A stretch of 64,000 nucleotides of DNA from an uncultured Pelagibacteraceae bacterium. GTDB taxonomy: Bacteria > Pseudomonadota > Alphaproteobacteria > Pelagibacterales > Pelagibacteraceae. Numbering within the stretch: position 1 is the first letter of the stretch; every line of letters begins with the position of its first letter. Below, one piece after another: positions 29,586 through 38,244 of the stretch. The stretch lies in the NCBI GenBank assembly GCA_902621345.1, contig CACNLV010000001.1, positions 682,001 through 746,000 on the forward strand, written 5' to 3'. A program made the translations under genes and the position numbers. The notes beneath the pieces were generated by a model. That model saw only the letters and a program-made list of their open reading frames with translations. It was not told the DNA's origin and ran no database searches.

Positions 29586-30557
29586 TCATAAGCTTTTTTC
29601 TCTCCAAATAGATCTTTTTTCTTCAAGGTGGATATTCTCATCTTTTTTCTTTGTGTGCCTGATATTCGTTTCAAATGATAAGGAGGAAGGTGGAAGTTGA
29701 TAATTTTTATTTATAAAATTTATTATAGACGAATAAGATGGATAAAAATCCTCTTGTTCGTTAAAATTACTAAATTTCTTGTATTTTCTTGAAAATAAAC
29801 CATTGCCATCATCATAAAATCTTTCAGTGGTTAAACCATATTTTTCATAAGGATAATAATTTAAATCATCTTTATTTATATGATTTACCCAACTGGCATA
29901 AGTCCAATATTCACCAAAAGAACCATATATATTTGTGGCTTTTATTATTAAATTAATCCAATTTTGATCAGATTTAAAATGATCTTTAAATTTTGATTTG
30001 AGACTTTTTAGATACTTCGTTTTAAAAATCATATGATGAGAGGTAAATGTTCCCCTAATATCTTCGACAGGATTTATCTCTAATACATTGATTATTAAAT
30101 TTTTCCACGAATTTAAAACATCCTGGTTTCCATGTGATTTATCTTGTAATAAAGCAAACTTTTCCTTTCTTTCATCAAGTATTGGCCAGGATCTTACTGG
30201 TAATAGATCTGAGTCCCATACTAAAAAAACATCGTCTAATTCTTCTATAACATCATTAGCACCTAATTTAATAATCTGTTGATACAACCATCCAGGAGAG
30301 TAATTGGGTTTATTTTGAGTAATTTGAGAAACGATATCAGTTTTTGTTAAACCATATTTATTTAAAAAAAAATTATCCTCGTCTAGCAATGTTAAATTTT
30401 CAATATCCCAAGAATTAGATTTATCTTTAAAAATTTTTATTTCATGATCCGATGTTACAACATAAATTTGTTTAGGTTTATATTTTTGAGAAATTCCCTC
30501 GAGAACTGATCTTGTACTCCAATTCACATGGTGAATTGGAATTACAAATTGGTACAT
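29586..30557 (-). CDS. DUF6492-like putative glycosyltransferase
   Basis: The 323-residue protein opens MYQFVIPIHHVNWSTRS, a GT-A-like first strand, and carries WLYQQIIKLG and LVWDSDLLPV, where the D-S-D probably binds metal and nucleotide sugar. A GEYWTYASW segment follows in the C-terminal half. These features recur in the gene at 25871-26839 and in DUF6492 proteins of capsule loci. It starts 4 nt after the cyclase-like gene (30562-32301), so the two are very likely co-expressed. The acceptor and donor are unknown. Confidence 0.65.
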   Translation of the reverse strand: MYQFVIPIHHVNWSTRSVLEGISQKYKPKQIYVVTSDHEIKIFKDKSNSWDIENLTLLDEDNFFLNKYGLTKTDIVSQITQNKPNYSPGWLYQQIIKLGANDVIEELDDVFLVWDSDLLPVRSWPILDERKEKFALLQDKSHGNQDVLNSWKNLIINVLEINPVEDIRGTFTSHHMIFKTKYLKSLKSKFKDHFKSDQNWINLIIKATNIYGSFGEYWTYASWVNHINKDDLNYYPYEKYGLTTERFYDDGNGLFSRKYKKFSNFNEQEDFYPSYSSIINFINKNYQLPPSSLSFETNIRHTKKKDENIHLEEKRSIWREKSL

Positions 30558-30561
30558 CTTA

Positions 30562-32301
30562 TTAATTTAATTTTGCTTCTTTTTCTAAATTTTCATCTGC
30601 TTTAAAAACAGTGACTGGATCTTCAAGGCCTGCATCTGAACAAAGAGGTTCAACACCCAATCCTTTTCTTGGGTATTTTGAAACTACTTGTTTATATTCT
30701 TGTATGATTTTTTTTAATTCAGGTTTTGTTAAATCATTGATGTATTTACATTTTCCGATAGCAATTGGAACTGGAATAGCTAAATTGCCTCCCCTCTTTT
30801 GAAGAATTTTATCAAAACCTTCATTCATACATATCTCATCTAACAATATATCATGCCATAAACTTAATTCGTATTCGCTAAATAACTTTAAAATTCTATG
30901 CAAATCTCTTTCACTTAACCAGCCTCTTTTGTAAGACATAAAAGAACTTAAGGTCATTTCAACACTTATGGCATGGCCATGTAATAATCCTGCTTTAAGT
31001 TCAAAGTTTGCACTTAATCCATGCCCAAATGCATGATCTCTAATACTGTGAACTTCGTGTAAGTTATCGTATTCACTCTCAACATAACTCTTTAAAGACA
31101 ATCCGATAATTTTTTTTGATTTAGATACTATTTCATCTTGAGAATTACAGTTAATTGTACCAAAGTGAGTTTTCATCAAATTAATACCAGTATCTTCAAG
31201 TAATATAAATAATTCTTTGTCTCTAATTGCTGCCATCTTATGAATTTCGGCAATCCCGTGTCTAACCCAAGAAGTTCTTAAACTTTTAAAAAATGATCGA
31301 TCAGATATATTTAGCACTGGGGCGTGAAAAGAGCCTAAGAGATTCTTAAATCCTCCAGCATCACAACATGACCTTGGACTTGGTCCACTATCTATTGCAC
31401 TTACAACTGATGTCGACAACATTATATAAGGAGTGCTTCTATGATAAATAGATGCAGCAAAAGCTCCTATATCTCCTATAACTCCTCCTCCAATTATCAA
31501 AATAGGTTCATTTCTATTTACACCTAACTTTCTAAAATCTTCAACTATTTTTTCAACGTTTTTAATATGTTTATCAACCTCCATGGCTCTATAAACCAAC
31601 TTCTCTAATATAATAGAATGATGACTAAAATAATTTTCAATTTCTAATCCATAATTATTTTCAATATTTTGATCTATTAAACAAACACATCTTCCAAACG
31701 ATTTGTAATTATCTCTTAAAAGGGGATTATTAATATTCAAGGTGTCCTCCTCTACCTTAATTGATGTAAAGGTATTTAAATTCATTGTTGCTTCTATTTG
31801 TTGATAGTCATTCGAGCTAACAACATGTCCATTTGAATTTCTGTAACTGGAAGTTGGATATAAAGCTAAGGGATTTTTCTGCTCGTAATCTAAAATAAGC
31901 TGTTCATAAAAAGCATGTTTTGAGCTGTTGAGTAAATTAGAGATTAATTTAGAATTTCCAAATTCTGTTTTATTTATACTAGAGGATAAAAATTTTAAGT
32001 TTTTTGATAAATCTTTGTTAAAAGGCAATACTAAATGCGATAGTTCAAGTAAAAATCTCTCAGTTGTTAAATTTAAAGAAGTTTTTAAAATTCTCAAATG
32101 AGGCAATGAGGAAATGGCATTTATATTTGAAAACTCATTTGATATTTTCACATCATAGGGATTTATTTTTGTAAGATTTATCAATAAATTTTCAAAATGA
32201 TTATTATTAACAAAATTTTCTATTAAATTATGATCAACTAGAACATTTTTTTTATCTAAAATGAAATGTTTAGTGAATTTTCTAATTAAATCTAAGACCA
32301 T
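30562..32301 (-). CDS. Divergent sugar-phosphate cyclase (DHQ synthase/EEVS superfamily) with extra N-terminal domain
   Basis: The 579-residue protein has an unrecognised N-terminal part (about 1-165). A dehydroquinate-synthase-like fold follows (about 170-540): PILIIGGGVIGDIGAFAAS (NAD-binding, 266-284), YHRSTPYIMLSTSVVSAIDSG, an F-K-N-L-L-G-S-F segment, AEIHKMA (E352, K355), then DHAFGHG and LLHGH with H423, H427 and H441 as likely metal ligands. The Y-H-R-x-T-P-Y stretch resembles 2-epi-5-epi-valiolone synthase-type enzymes more than AroB. By hand alignment, the substrate Arg and Asn of AroB (264 and 268 in Aspergillus numbering) are Glu416 and Ile420. It may make an unusual cyclitol from a sugar phosphate. 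Confidence 0.75.
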   Translation of the reverse strand: MVLDLIRKFTKHFILDKKNVLVDHNLIENFVNNNHFENLLINLTKINPYDVKISNEFSNINAISSLPHLRILKTSLNLTTERFLLELSHLVLPFNKDLSKNLKFLSSSINKTEFGNSKLISNLLNSSKHAFYEQLILDYEQKNPLALYPTSSYRNSNGHVVSSNDYQQIEATMNLNTFTSIKVEEDTLNINNPLLRDNYKSFGRCVCLIDQNIENNYGLEIENYFSHHSIILEKLVYRAMEVDKHIKNVEKIVEDFRKLGVNRNEPILIIGGGVIGDIGAFAASIYHRSTPYIMLSTSVVSAIDSGPSPRSCCDAGGFKNLLGSFHAPVLNISDRSFFKSLRTSWVRHGIAEIHKMAAIRDKELFILLEDTGINLMKTHFGTINCNSQDEIVSKSKKIIGLSLKSYVESEYDNLHEVHSIRDHAFGHGLSANFELKAGLLHGHAISVEMTLSSFMSYKRGWLSERDLHRILKLFSEYELSLWHDILLDEICMNEGFDKILQKRGGNLAIPVPIAIGKCKYINDLTKPELKKIIQEYKQVVSKYPRKGLGVEPLCSDAGLEDPVTVFKADENLEKEAKLN

Positions 32302-32428
32302 AATACTTTTTTAAAAATATCTTAATCATTAGTCAAACTGCACTATGTCTCATACTCATTTATCTCAACTCTCGTATTCATCTTCTGCTAGAAATTATTC
32401 TTAGTTAGTGAATGTCAATTGAAAATAA

Positions 32429-33622
32429 TTACTCTTTAACACTTCCAGCAGTTAGACCACTGACCAAATATTTTTCAAAATAAATGAATATAAATAGTAC
32501 TGGCAGTGTAACTATTACTGAACCTGCCATTAAGTATTGACGTGGTATCTCTGCATCTCCACTCAGATATTGAATAGCTCTAGATAAGGTGAATGATTTA
32601 GGGCTATCTAAAAACATTAAAGAGAAAAGGAATTCATTCCAAGCAATCATAAAAACATAAAGTGCAACTGATGCAATAGCTGGCAAACTTAAAGGAATAA
32701 TAATCTTTAAAATTATACCAAACCAATTTTGACCATCCATTATGCCTGCGTCTTCAATTTCTTTTGGAATACTTTTAAAATATCCTTGCAACATATAAAT
32801 AGCAACCGGCAAGGTTGTGGCCGTATAAACAATCAATAGACCAAAGATTGAGTTTCTTAATCCCAGTTGACTAAACACAGTATATAATGGGATCACTAAA
32901 ACAATAGCTGGAAACATGTAAATAATTAAAATCGAGGTTGATAAAAAGTTTTTGCCAAAGAAATTTAATCTAGCTACTGCATAAGCTGCTGGTATTGCAA
33001 ATAATAATGTGACAATAACAGTTCCGATAGAAACTGCTGAGCTTATTAAGATATATCTACCAAAATTATAAGTTTCAAAGATTACAAAATAAGATTTAAA
33101 TAACTCAGCTAAGCTTTTGGTAAAATCTATACTAAAATCTAAAGGATTAACTAATAAAGCGATCTGAGTTTTAAAACTTGTTACCAGCATAATGTAAAAC
33201 GGGAATAAGATTACAAATGCAAAGAAAACGATGCCAAATAAGGTAATAAAATCGAAAATAATTTTTTCAGATATGAAATCTTCCTTTAGAGATTGGATAC
33301 TGTATTTCTTAAGTTTGTTGGTAAAAAATAAAGTGATTAAGAAAACTCCAAGAATATACCAGTATGGAGATGCTTCATTAAAGTAAAAATACAAAATTGA
33401 AAATATAAATGATAATGAAAAAATCTTTATTAAGTGATTAATCTTATTGCCAATAAAGACAAATGCTAAAGATAATAGAATACTAATCAAAAAAATAGGA
33501 GTGACGTTTAGATTGGTAAAAATTAAACCTTGAAGTGTAGACATGATTTTCCAAATTGACAAAATACATGTCAGAAAAAGAGATGAAATGATCAAAAAAA
33601 TTGCAAGAGACTTAAAATTCAT
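32429..33622 (-). CDS. Sugar ABC transporter permease, MalG/UgpE type
   Basis: This is an inner-membrane permease of a binding-protein-dependent sugar importer. From the ATG at 33622 it is 397 residues; the family is usually about 280-300. The excess is an N-terminal block of about 110 residues with three or four extra predicted membrane spans. The BPD transporter domain carries the EAA loop IEDAGIMDGQNWFGIILKIIIPLSLP. The end is FEKYLVSGLTAGSVKE, the segment duplicated at 26895-26945. An AGAGGG site precedes the ATG. It overlaps the other permease by 11 nt. Confidence 0.88.
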   Translation of the reverse strand: MNFKSLAIFLIISSLFLTCILSIWKIMSTLQGLIFTNLNVTPIFLISILLSLAFVFIGNKINHLIKIFSLSFIFSILYFYFNEASPYWYILGVFLITLFFTNKLKKYSIQSLKEDFISEKIIFDFITLFGIVFFAFVILFPFYIMLVTSFKTQIALLVNPLDFSIDFTKSLAELFKSYFVIFETYNFGRYILISSAVSIGTVIVTLLFAIPAAYAVARLNFFGKNFLSTSILIIYMFPAIVLVIPLYTVFSQLGLRNSIFGLLIVYTATTLPVAIYMLQGYFKSIPKEIEDAGIMDGQNWFGIILKIIIPLSLPAIASVALYVFMIAWNEFLFSLMFLDSPKSFTLSRAIQYLSGDAEIPRQYLMAGSVIVTLPVLFIFIYFEKYLVSGLTAGSVKE

Positions 33623-34871
33623 TGGCCCTCTTTCCAATTAATCTGAAATAAATAATCATAAAACTAAGAAGTAACATGACAATGACTATTGAAACAGCTG
33701 AGCCCATCCCAATATCTGATACCGCAAAGCCTTGTTGATAAACATTGATAGGTAAAGTTCTTGTGCCTGATGCCCCACCGGTTAATAAAAAGATATCTTC
33801 AAATTTATTAAAGTTCCAAATAAACCTAATCATAAATAAAATTGAGATGATCGCTGTAATTTGGGGCAGTGTAATATGGGTAAATTTTTGAATTGGGCTT
33901 GCTCCATCCACCTGTGCTGCTTCATACAAACTTTGTGGTATTGCCTGCAATCTTGCTAAAATAAAAAGAAAAGCGAGTGGAAAGTAGCGCCAAATTTCAA
34001 AAAAGATAACTGTCGTTAAAGCTAACCTTAATTTAAATTCAAAACCTAAAATACTCATAGTTATGTATTTTTGGCCTAATAAATTTATTGGTTGTTCAAT
34101 AATATTAAAATTAACTAATAATGCATTTAAAGTTCCACTATTAGGATCCAACAATAACGTCCAAGTATAAGCTAAAGCAACTACAGGGCCTACATAAGGA
34201 AAAAGTAAAATACCTCGCATATAGGTTCGACCTTGAATATTTTGATTAACTAATTGTGCTGCCAAAATTCCAAAGATTATTGCACCTACTGTGCCAAAAA
34301 AAGTGAAGTAAAATGTTGTTAAAAGTAATTCAACAAAATTATTTTCATAAAAAACTTTTTTAAAATTTTCTAAAGTAAAATTTGTAGTCAGTAGTGGATT
34401 ATCTGCTTTCCCACTTAAAATTGGTTTTTGAGATTTAATTATTTTTTTGTCAATTATTTCACCTTTGTTATTTACTACGGTTATTTCAAAATTCTTTCTA
34501 TATTTTGCCTGCCAATTTCCGAAATTACAAACAATCTTTTTAGATTGAAAATTACATCTTGGATCAAGATTAATTGGTGAAACATTTGTAGGAAGTTTAT
34601 CTTGAAACTGAACATTTCTTATTTCTTGAATTAATGAACTATTTCTTAATTTATAGATAATTTTTAATTCTGATTGATTTTCTGAAATTGATTTAACAAT
34701 TTTCTTTGCTCTAGGTTCTGGAATTCTAATATCTTTTAATTCAATGTCTTTAAAACTAATCCAAACATTGGCAAATATAGGAAATAATACAATGGCAAAA
34801 ACTAATAAGACTGCAGGTAAAACTAAAGTGTAAGCAGTTCTTTTTTCTAATCTTGATAATGAATCACTCAT
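33612..34871 (-). CDS. Sugar ABC transporter permease, MalF/UgpA type
   Basis: The 419-residue membrane protein is the partner permease of 32429-33622. One span (about 14-35) is followed by a periplasmic insert (about 45-160) with two Cys (106, 115) that could form a disulphide. The BPD domain comes next, with the EAA loop LYEAAQVDGASPIQKFTHITLP near residue 315. A MalF-like periplasmic insert may contact the binding protein. The ATG lies 1 nt after a 17-bp hairpin and has no Shine-Dalgarno site outside it. It overlaps the next permease gene by 11 nt. Confidence 0.88.
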   Translation of the reverse strand: MSDSLSRLEKRTAYTLVLPAVLLVFAIVLFPIFANVWISFKDIELKDIRIPEPRAKKIVKSISENQSELKIIYKLRNSSLIQEIRNVQFQDKLPTNVSPINLDPRCNFQSKKIVCNFGNWQAKYRKNFEITVVNNKGEIIDKKIIKSQKPILSGKADNPLLTTNFTLENFKKVFYENNFVELLLTTFYFTFFGTVGAIIFGILAAQLVNQNIQGRTYMRGILLFPYVGPVVALAYTWTLLLDPNSGTLNALLVNFNIIEQPINLLGQKYITMSILGFEFKLRLALTTVIFFEIWRYFPLAFLFILARLQAIPQSLYEAAQVDGASPIQKFTHITLPQITAIISILFMIRFIWNFNKFEDIFLLTGGASGTRTLPINVYQQGFAVSDIGMGSAVSIVIVMLLLSFMIIYFRLIGKRANEF

Positions 34872-34872
34872 A

Positions 34873-34909
34873 ATAAAGAGCGGATAATAGAATATTATCC
34901 GCTCTTTAT
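34873..34909 (-). promoter_or_regulatory. 17-bp perfect hairpin between binding-protein and permease genes
   Basis: A perfect inverted repeat (34873-34889 and 34893-34909) with a 3-nt loop occupies nearly the whole 49-nt gap between the binding-protein stop (34921) and the permease ATG (34871). On the mRNA its 3' arm ends one base before that ATG. This fits a stem that stabilises the upstream message and lowers permease expression, as in maltose-type operons; a terminator role is less likely because no long U-run follows. Confidence 0.8.
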
Positions 34910-34920
34910 AAATTTATTAT

Positions 34921-36249
34921 TTAAAACTTAGCTAATTCAGCGTTAATTTTCTTAACCGCTTCATCAACTGAGATTTGATCATCAATATATTCTCTAGTGA
35001 TTCTGTTTAAGAATTGAGAATTAATGATTTTTGATGCTCGAGATAGTTCACCTTCTTTAACACCCCATCTGTTGGCAGTATCTAGACCTGCAACGATATT
35101 ATCAATAACATCTGCAGAATAAAGATCTGTTAAAGGGGCTTTTCTATCAACACCTACAGGTAATTTACTCCAAGCTTTAGTGTAAGCACTAGGATCACTT
35201 TTATTTCCTCTTCTTACTGGAAATTTTCCTTCTGGAGCGATTCCTAATGTAGCCGTATAACCTTCACTCATAGAGTACTCTATGAATTTTTTAGCTTCAT
35301 CAGTATCTGCATCCGCAGTTATTCCAAAGTATCTTACATCCGCCCAAGCAGCTCCTTTTCGATTGTTAGGTCCACTAAAATTAGTAATGAAACCTGTTTT
35401 TGAAGCTAACTCTGATGATGTTGGATCACTGTTTATTGTAGGTGGAGCAGAGTCTCTTAAACCTGCTAATTCATCCATAATAAATGGTGACCAAATAATC
35501 ATTGGTGTTTTACCAGCAAAATATAAAGCTCTAGATTGTTTCCAGAACAATTCCCCTGGAGGACTAGCTTTTGCAATTACTTTGTAAAATTCTAAAGAAT
35601 TCTTTAAAGCTTTACCTTGCTTTTTAGTTCCACCTTTCTTAACGAAATTTACTCCATTCGCTAAAAGCACATGTTCAAGTACCTGGCTCATAAAGTTTTC
35701 ATCTGTTTTCGTAGCAGCTACAAAACCAAACATGTCATTACTTGATAATGTGTTAACAGCTTTAACTATGTTAGCGTAAGAAGTTGGTGCTTCTAAACCA
35801 GCTTTTTCAAATAGGTCTTTTCTGTAGACAACCATTTGTGTCCAACCATCAACTGGAACAGCTGCAATTTTTCCACTTTTCTTGGCCATATTTAATGCAC
35901 CTGGTGCAAATGTTTTCTTGCCTAACGACTTAACTACAGCGTTATTGGCATCAACATCTAATATGCCAGCTTCAGCCCATGGTAAAACATATTGCAATGT
36001 GTGATAAATCACATCTGGAAGATCTCCGGCCGCTGCTGCTGCAGTAGCTCTAGTACCAAGATCTTTCTCCTCAATAGGTATGACTTCAACTTTAATTCCA
36101 GTTTTTGCCTCAAATGCTTTAGCCATTTCCTCTTGTTTAGCCATTCTCGCTGGTTGAACCTCTGTAGTCCAAAATTTGATATCTGCAAAACTTGTATTAG
36201 AAATTAGAAATACTAGAACAGATATATTAATTATGATTTTTCTAATCAT
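34921..36249 (-). CDS. Extracellular sugar-binding protein (family 1), ABC importer
   Basis: The periplasmic binding protein feeds sugar to the permeases at 32429-34871. The 442-residue product has a signal peptide (MIRKII..., cleaved after SFA at about residue 22) and starts the mature form DIKFWTTEVQPARMAKQEE, with the family-1 solute-binding fold. A GAGGGGG site just upstream of the ATG is the strongest ribosome-binding site in the locus, matching high expression. The gene neighbours (GpgS, GGP) suggest glucosylglycerate or a related glucoside as substrate; this is inference. Confidence 0.9.
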   Translation of the reverse strand: MIRKIIINISVLVFLISNTSFADIKFWTTEVQPARMAKQEEMAKAFEAKTGIKVEVIPIEEKDLGTRATAAAAAGDLPDVIYHTLQYVLPWAEAGILDVDANNAVVKSLGKKTFAPGALNMAKKSGKIAAVPVDGWTQMVVYRKDLFEKAGLEAPTSYANIVKAVNTLSSNDMFGFVAATKTDENFMSQVLEHVLLANGVNFVKKGGTKKQGKALKNSLEFYKVIAKASPPGELFWKQSRALYFAGKTPMIIWSPFIMDELAGLRDSAPPTINSDPTSSELASKTGFITNFSGPNNRKGAAWADVRYFGITADADTDEAKKFIEYSMSEGYTATLGIAPEGKFPVRRGNKSDPSAYTKAWSKLPVGVDRKAPLTDLYSADVIDNIVAGLDTANRWGVKEGELSRASKIINSQFLNRITREYIDDQISVDEAVKKINAELAKF

Positions 36250-36371
36250 TCATTCCCCCTCTTATATTGTTTTCCCAAACACTCGAGATTTTTTCATTGC
36301 GATAAATCTAGCAGTGTAATAAATTTTTAACAACATTTAATGGTTAGTTAAAATCCTCTTAAATCTAATAA

Positions 36372-37424
36372 ATGTCTAAAATTACAATTAAAAATCTCGA
36401 AAAATCTTTTAACAACAATAAAGTTATAAGAAATTTTAATATAAATATTAGTGATGGAGAGTTTATTGTTTTAGTAGGTCCTTCAGGTTGTGGAAAATCA
36501 ACTTTATTAAGAATGATTTCAGGATTAGAAAGTATTGATCAAGGAGAAATATACTTAGATACAAAATTAATTAATAATCTAATTCCTTCTAAACGTGAAA
36601 TTGCAATGGTCTTTCAATCATATGCTTTGTATCCTCACATGAATGTTTTTGAAAATATGTCTTTTGGACTAAAAATGGAAAAAATTCCAAAAAATGAAAT
36701 TCATGAAAAGGTCAAAAGTGCAGCTACTGCACTTCAAATAGAAGATTTGTTAGATAGAAAACCCAAACAACTTTCAGGTGGACAAAGACAAAGAGTTGCA
36801 ATTGGAAGAGCAATTACAAGAAATCCAAAAGTATTCTTATTTGATGAGCCGTTATCAAATTTAGATGCAGCTTTAAGATCTGAAATGAGAGTTGAAATAT
36901 CTAAATTACACAAGAAATTAAAGTCAAATATTATTTATGTGACTCATGATCAAATAGAGGCAATGACATTGGCTGACCGCATTGTGGTTCTTAATAATGG
37001 AATTATCGAACAGTTTGGAACACCAGATGACATATATTCAGATCCAAACAATATTTTTGTAGCTGAATTTATTGGTTCTCCAAAAATGAATATTATCAAA
37101 ATTAATAAAGAACAGATTATCAATTCAAATACAATAGAACTCTTTGAAAATAAGATAACTTTTGAAAATTTTGAGTTTAAAGATGAAATTTATTTAGGAG
37201 TTAGACCTGAAAATATCAGTATAAAGGATGATTATGAAATCAAGTTAGATGTAAAAGTAGATTTAATTGAAAATTTAGGTTTTGAAAAAATTATTTATAC
37301 AAAAATTTCTGGAAATGAAATCATAATCAAATCTTCAGAAAATGGGACTGGACAGTCATTAAAAATTTCTTTTTCAAAAGATAAAGTATTATTTTTTAAT
37401 AAATCAAAAAAAAGGATAAGATAG
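36372..37424 (+). CDS. Sugar ABC transporter ATP-binding protein (MalK/UgpC type)
   Basis: This is the cytoplasmic motor of the importer encoded divergently. The 350-residue protein has Walker A GPSGCGKST (36-44), the Q-loop FQSYALYPHMNV, signature LSGGQ (134-138), Walker B VFLFDE (154-159), and an H-loop YVTHDQIEAM. The C-terminal TOBE-type regulatory region is present but shorter than in MalK (about 370 residues). It is followed 5 nt later by the phosphatase gene. The 122-nt gap to the binding-protein gene must hold divergent promoters. Confidence 0.93.
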   Translation: MSKITIKNLEKSFNNNKVIRNFNINISDGEFIVLVGPSGCGKSTLLRMISGLESIDQGEIYLDTKLINNLIPSKREIAMVFQSYALYPHMNVFENMSFGLKMEKIPKNEIHEKVKSAATALQIEDLLDRKPKQLSGGQRQRVAIGRAITRNPKVFLFDEPLSNLDAALRSEMRVEISKLHKKLKSNIIYVTHDQIEAMTLADRIVVLNNGIIEQFGTPDDIYSDPNNIFVAEFIGSPKMNIIKINKEQIINSNTIELFENKITFENFEFKDEIYLGVRPENISIKDDYEIKLDVKVDLIENLGFEKIIYTKISGNEIIIKSSENGTGQSLKISFSKDKVLFFNKSKKRIR

Positions 37425-37429
37425 TCCCA

Positions 37430-38236
37430 TTGAAAAACAAGAATTCATTAATAATTTTTACTGATCTTGATGGCACTCTTTTACACAGAGAAACATTTAA
37501 ATTTGATACAATTAAAGATTATATAAAAAAACTTATTAACAATGAAATAATTATAATTCCAAATTCTAGCAAAACCGAAAAAGAAATTGAAAAATTTAAT
37601 GAGGAGCTAGGTGTTGAGGTTCCTTATATTTCTGAAAATGGTTCCTCAATACATGGATTAAACTTAATTAACTCAAATTTTCCAAACAAGATCATTTTAA
37701 GCAGAGAAAAAGAGGAATTGCTAAAAATTTTTAATTTAAAAATACCAGAAAAGATAAGGGATAAATGTCTTTTAATTTCTAAACTAGATAAAAAAAGACA
37801 GGAAATAATTTTTGGACAAAAGGATGACAAACTTAAAGATGTTTTAAATAGAAAATACACTTTACCATTTTTATTTAACGGTGAAAAAAAAGATAAAAAT
37901 AAATTATTAAAAATTTTAAGTTCTAACTCTTTAACTCTTCAGGAAGGTGGACGTGTTTCAAATCTTTGTGATAACGTCAATAAAGTTAAATCGATGAATA
38001 AAGTTATTAGAATTCTAAAAAAAACCAAAGACAAAATAAAAACAATAGCTGTTGGTGATAATTATAACGATCTAAATATGTTAAAAAATTGTGATATACC
38101 TTGCTTAGTTTTTAACGATCAATTTAAACTTGATCAAATTAATATTGATAATCTTATATTTTCTAATAAGCCATCTCCAGAAGGCTGGGCTGATGTGATT
38201 AAAAAGGCTCTAGCTAAATTAAAATATAATGTCTAA
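37430..38236 (+). CDS. HAD phosphatase, glucosyl-3-phosphoglycerate phosphatase-like
   Basis: The 268-residue protein is a HAD hydrolase of the mannosyl/glucosyl-3-phosphoglycerate phosphatase type. Motif I is DLDGTLLHR (nucleophile D12, acid D14), motif II PNSSKT, and motif IV GDNYNDLNML. With GpgS 8 nt downstream, it probably removes phosphate from glucosyl-3-phosphoglycerate to give glucosylglycerate. The start is a TTG at 37430: there is no in-frame ATG before motif I. A mannosyl substrate cannot be excluded from sequence alone. Confidence 0.8.
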   Translation: MKNKNSLIIFTDLDGTLLHRETFKFDTIKDYIKKLINNEIIIIPNSSKTEKEIEKFNEELGVEVPYISENGSSIHGLNLINSNFPNKIILSREKEELLKIFNLKIPEKIRDKCLLISKLDKKRQEIIFGQKDDKLKDVLNRKYTLPFLFNGEKKDKNKLLKILSSNSLTLQEGGRVSNLCDNVNKVKSMNKVIRILKKTKDKIKTIAVGDNYNDLNMLKNCDIPCLVFNDQFKLDQINIDNLIFSNKPSPEGWADVIKKALAKLKYNV

Positions 38237-38244
38237 AATTTATA

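Noticed and set aside
29461..29700. A 79-codon plus-strand ORF starting at GTG
   Set aside because: It overlaps both the coupled 48-residue ORF in another frame and the 3' end of the DUF6492-like gene on the other strand, and starts at a weak GTG without a ribosome-binding site.
30562..32301. Shikimate-pathway 3-dehydroquinate synthase (aroB)
   Set aside because: The superfamily fits, but length, the N-terminal extension and changed substrate residues argue against a housekeeping AroB.
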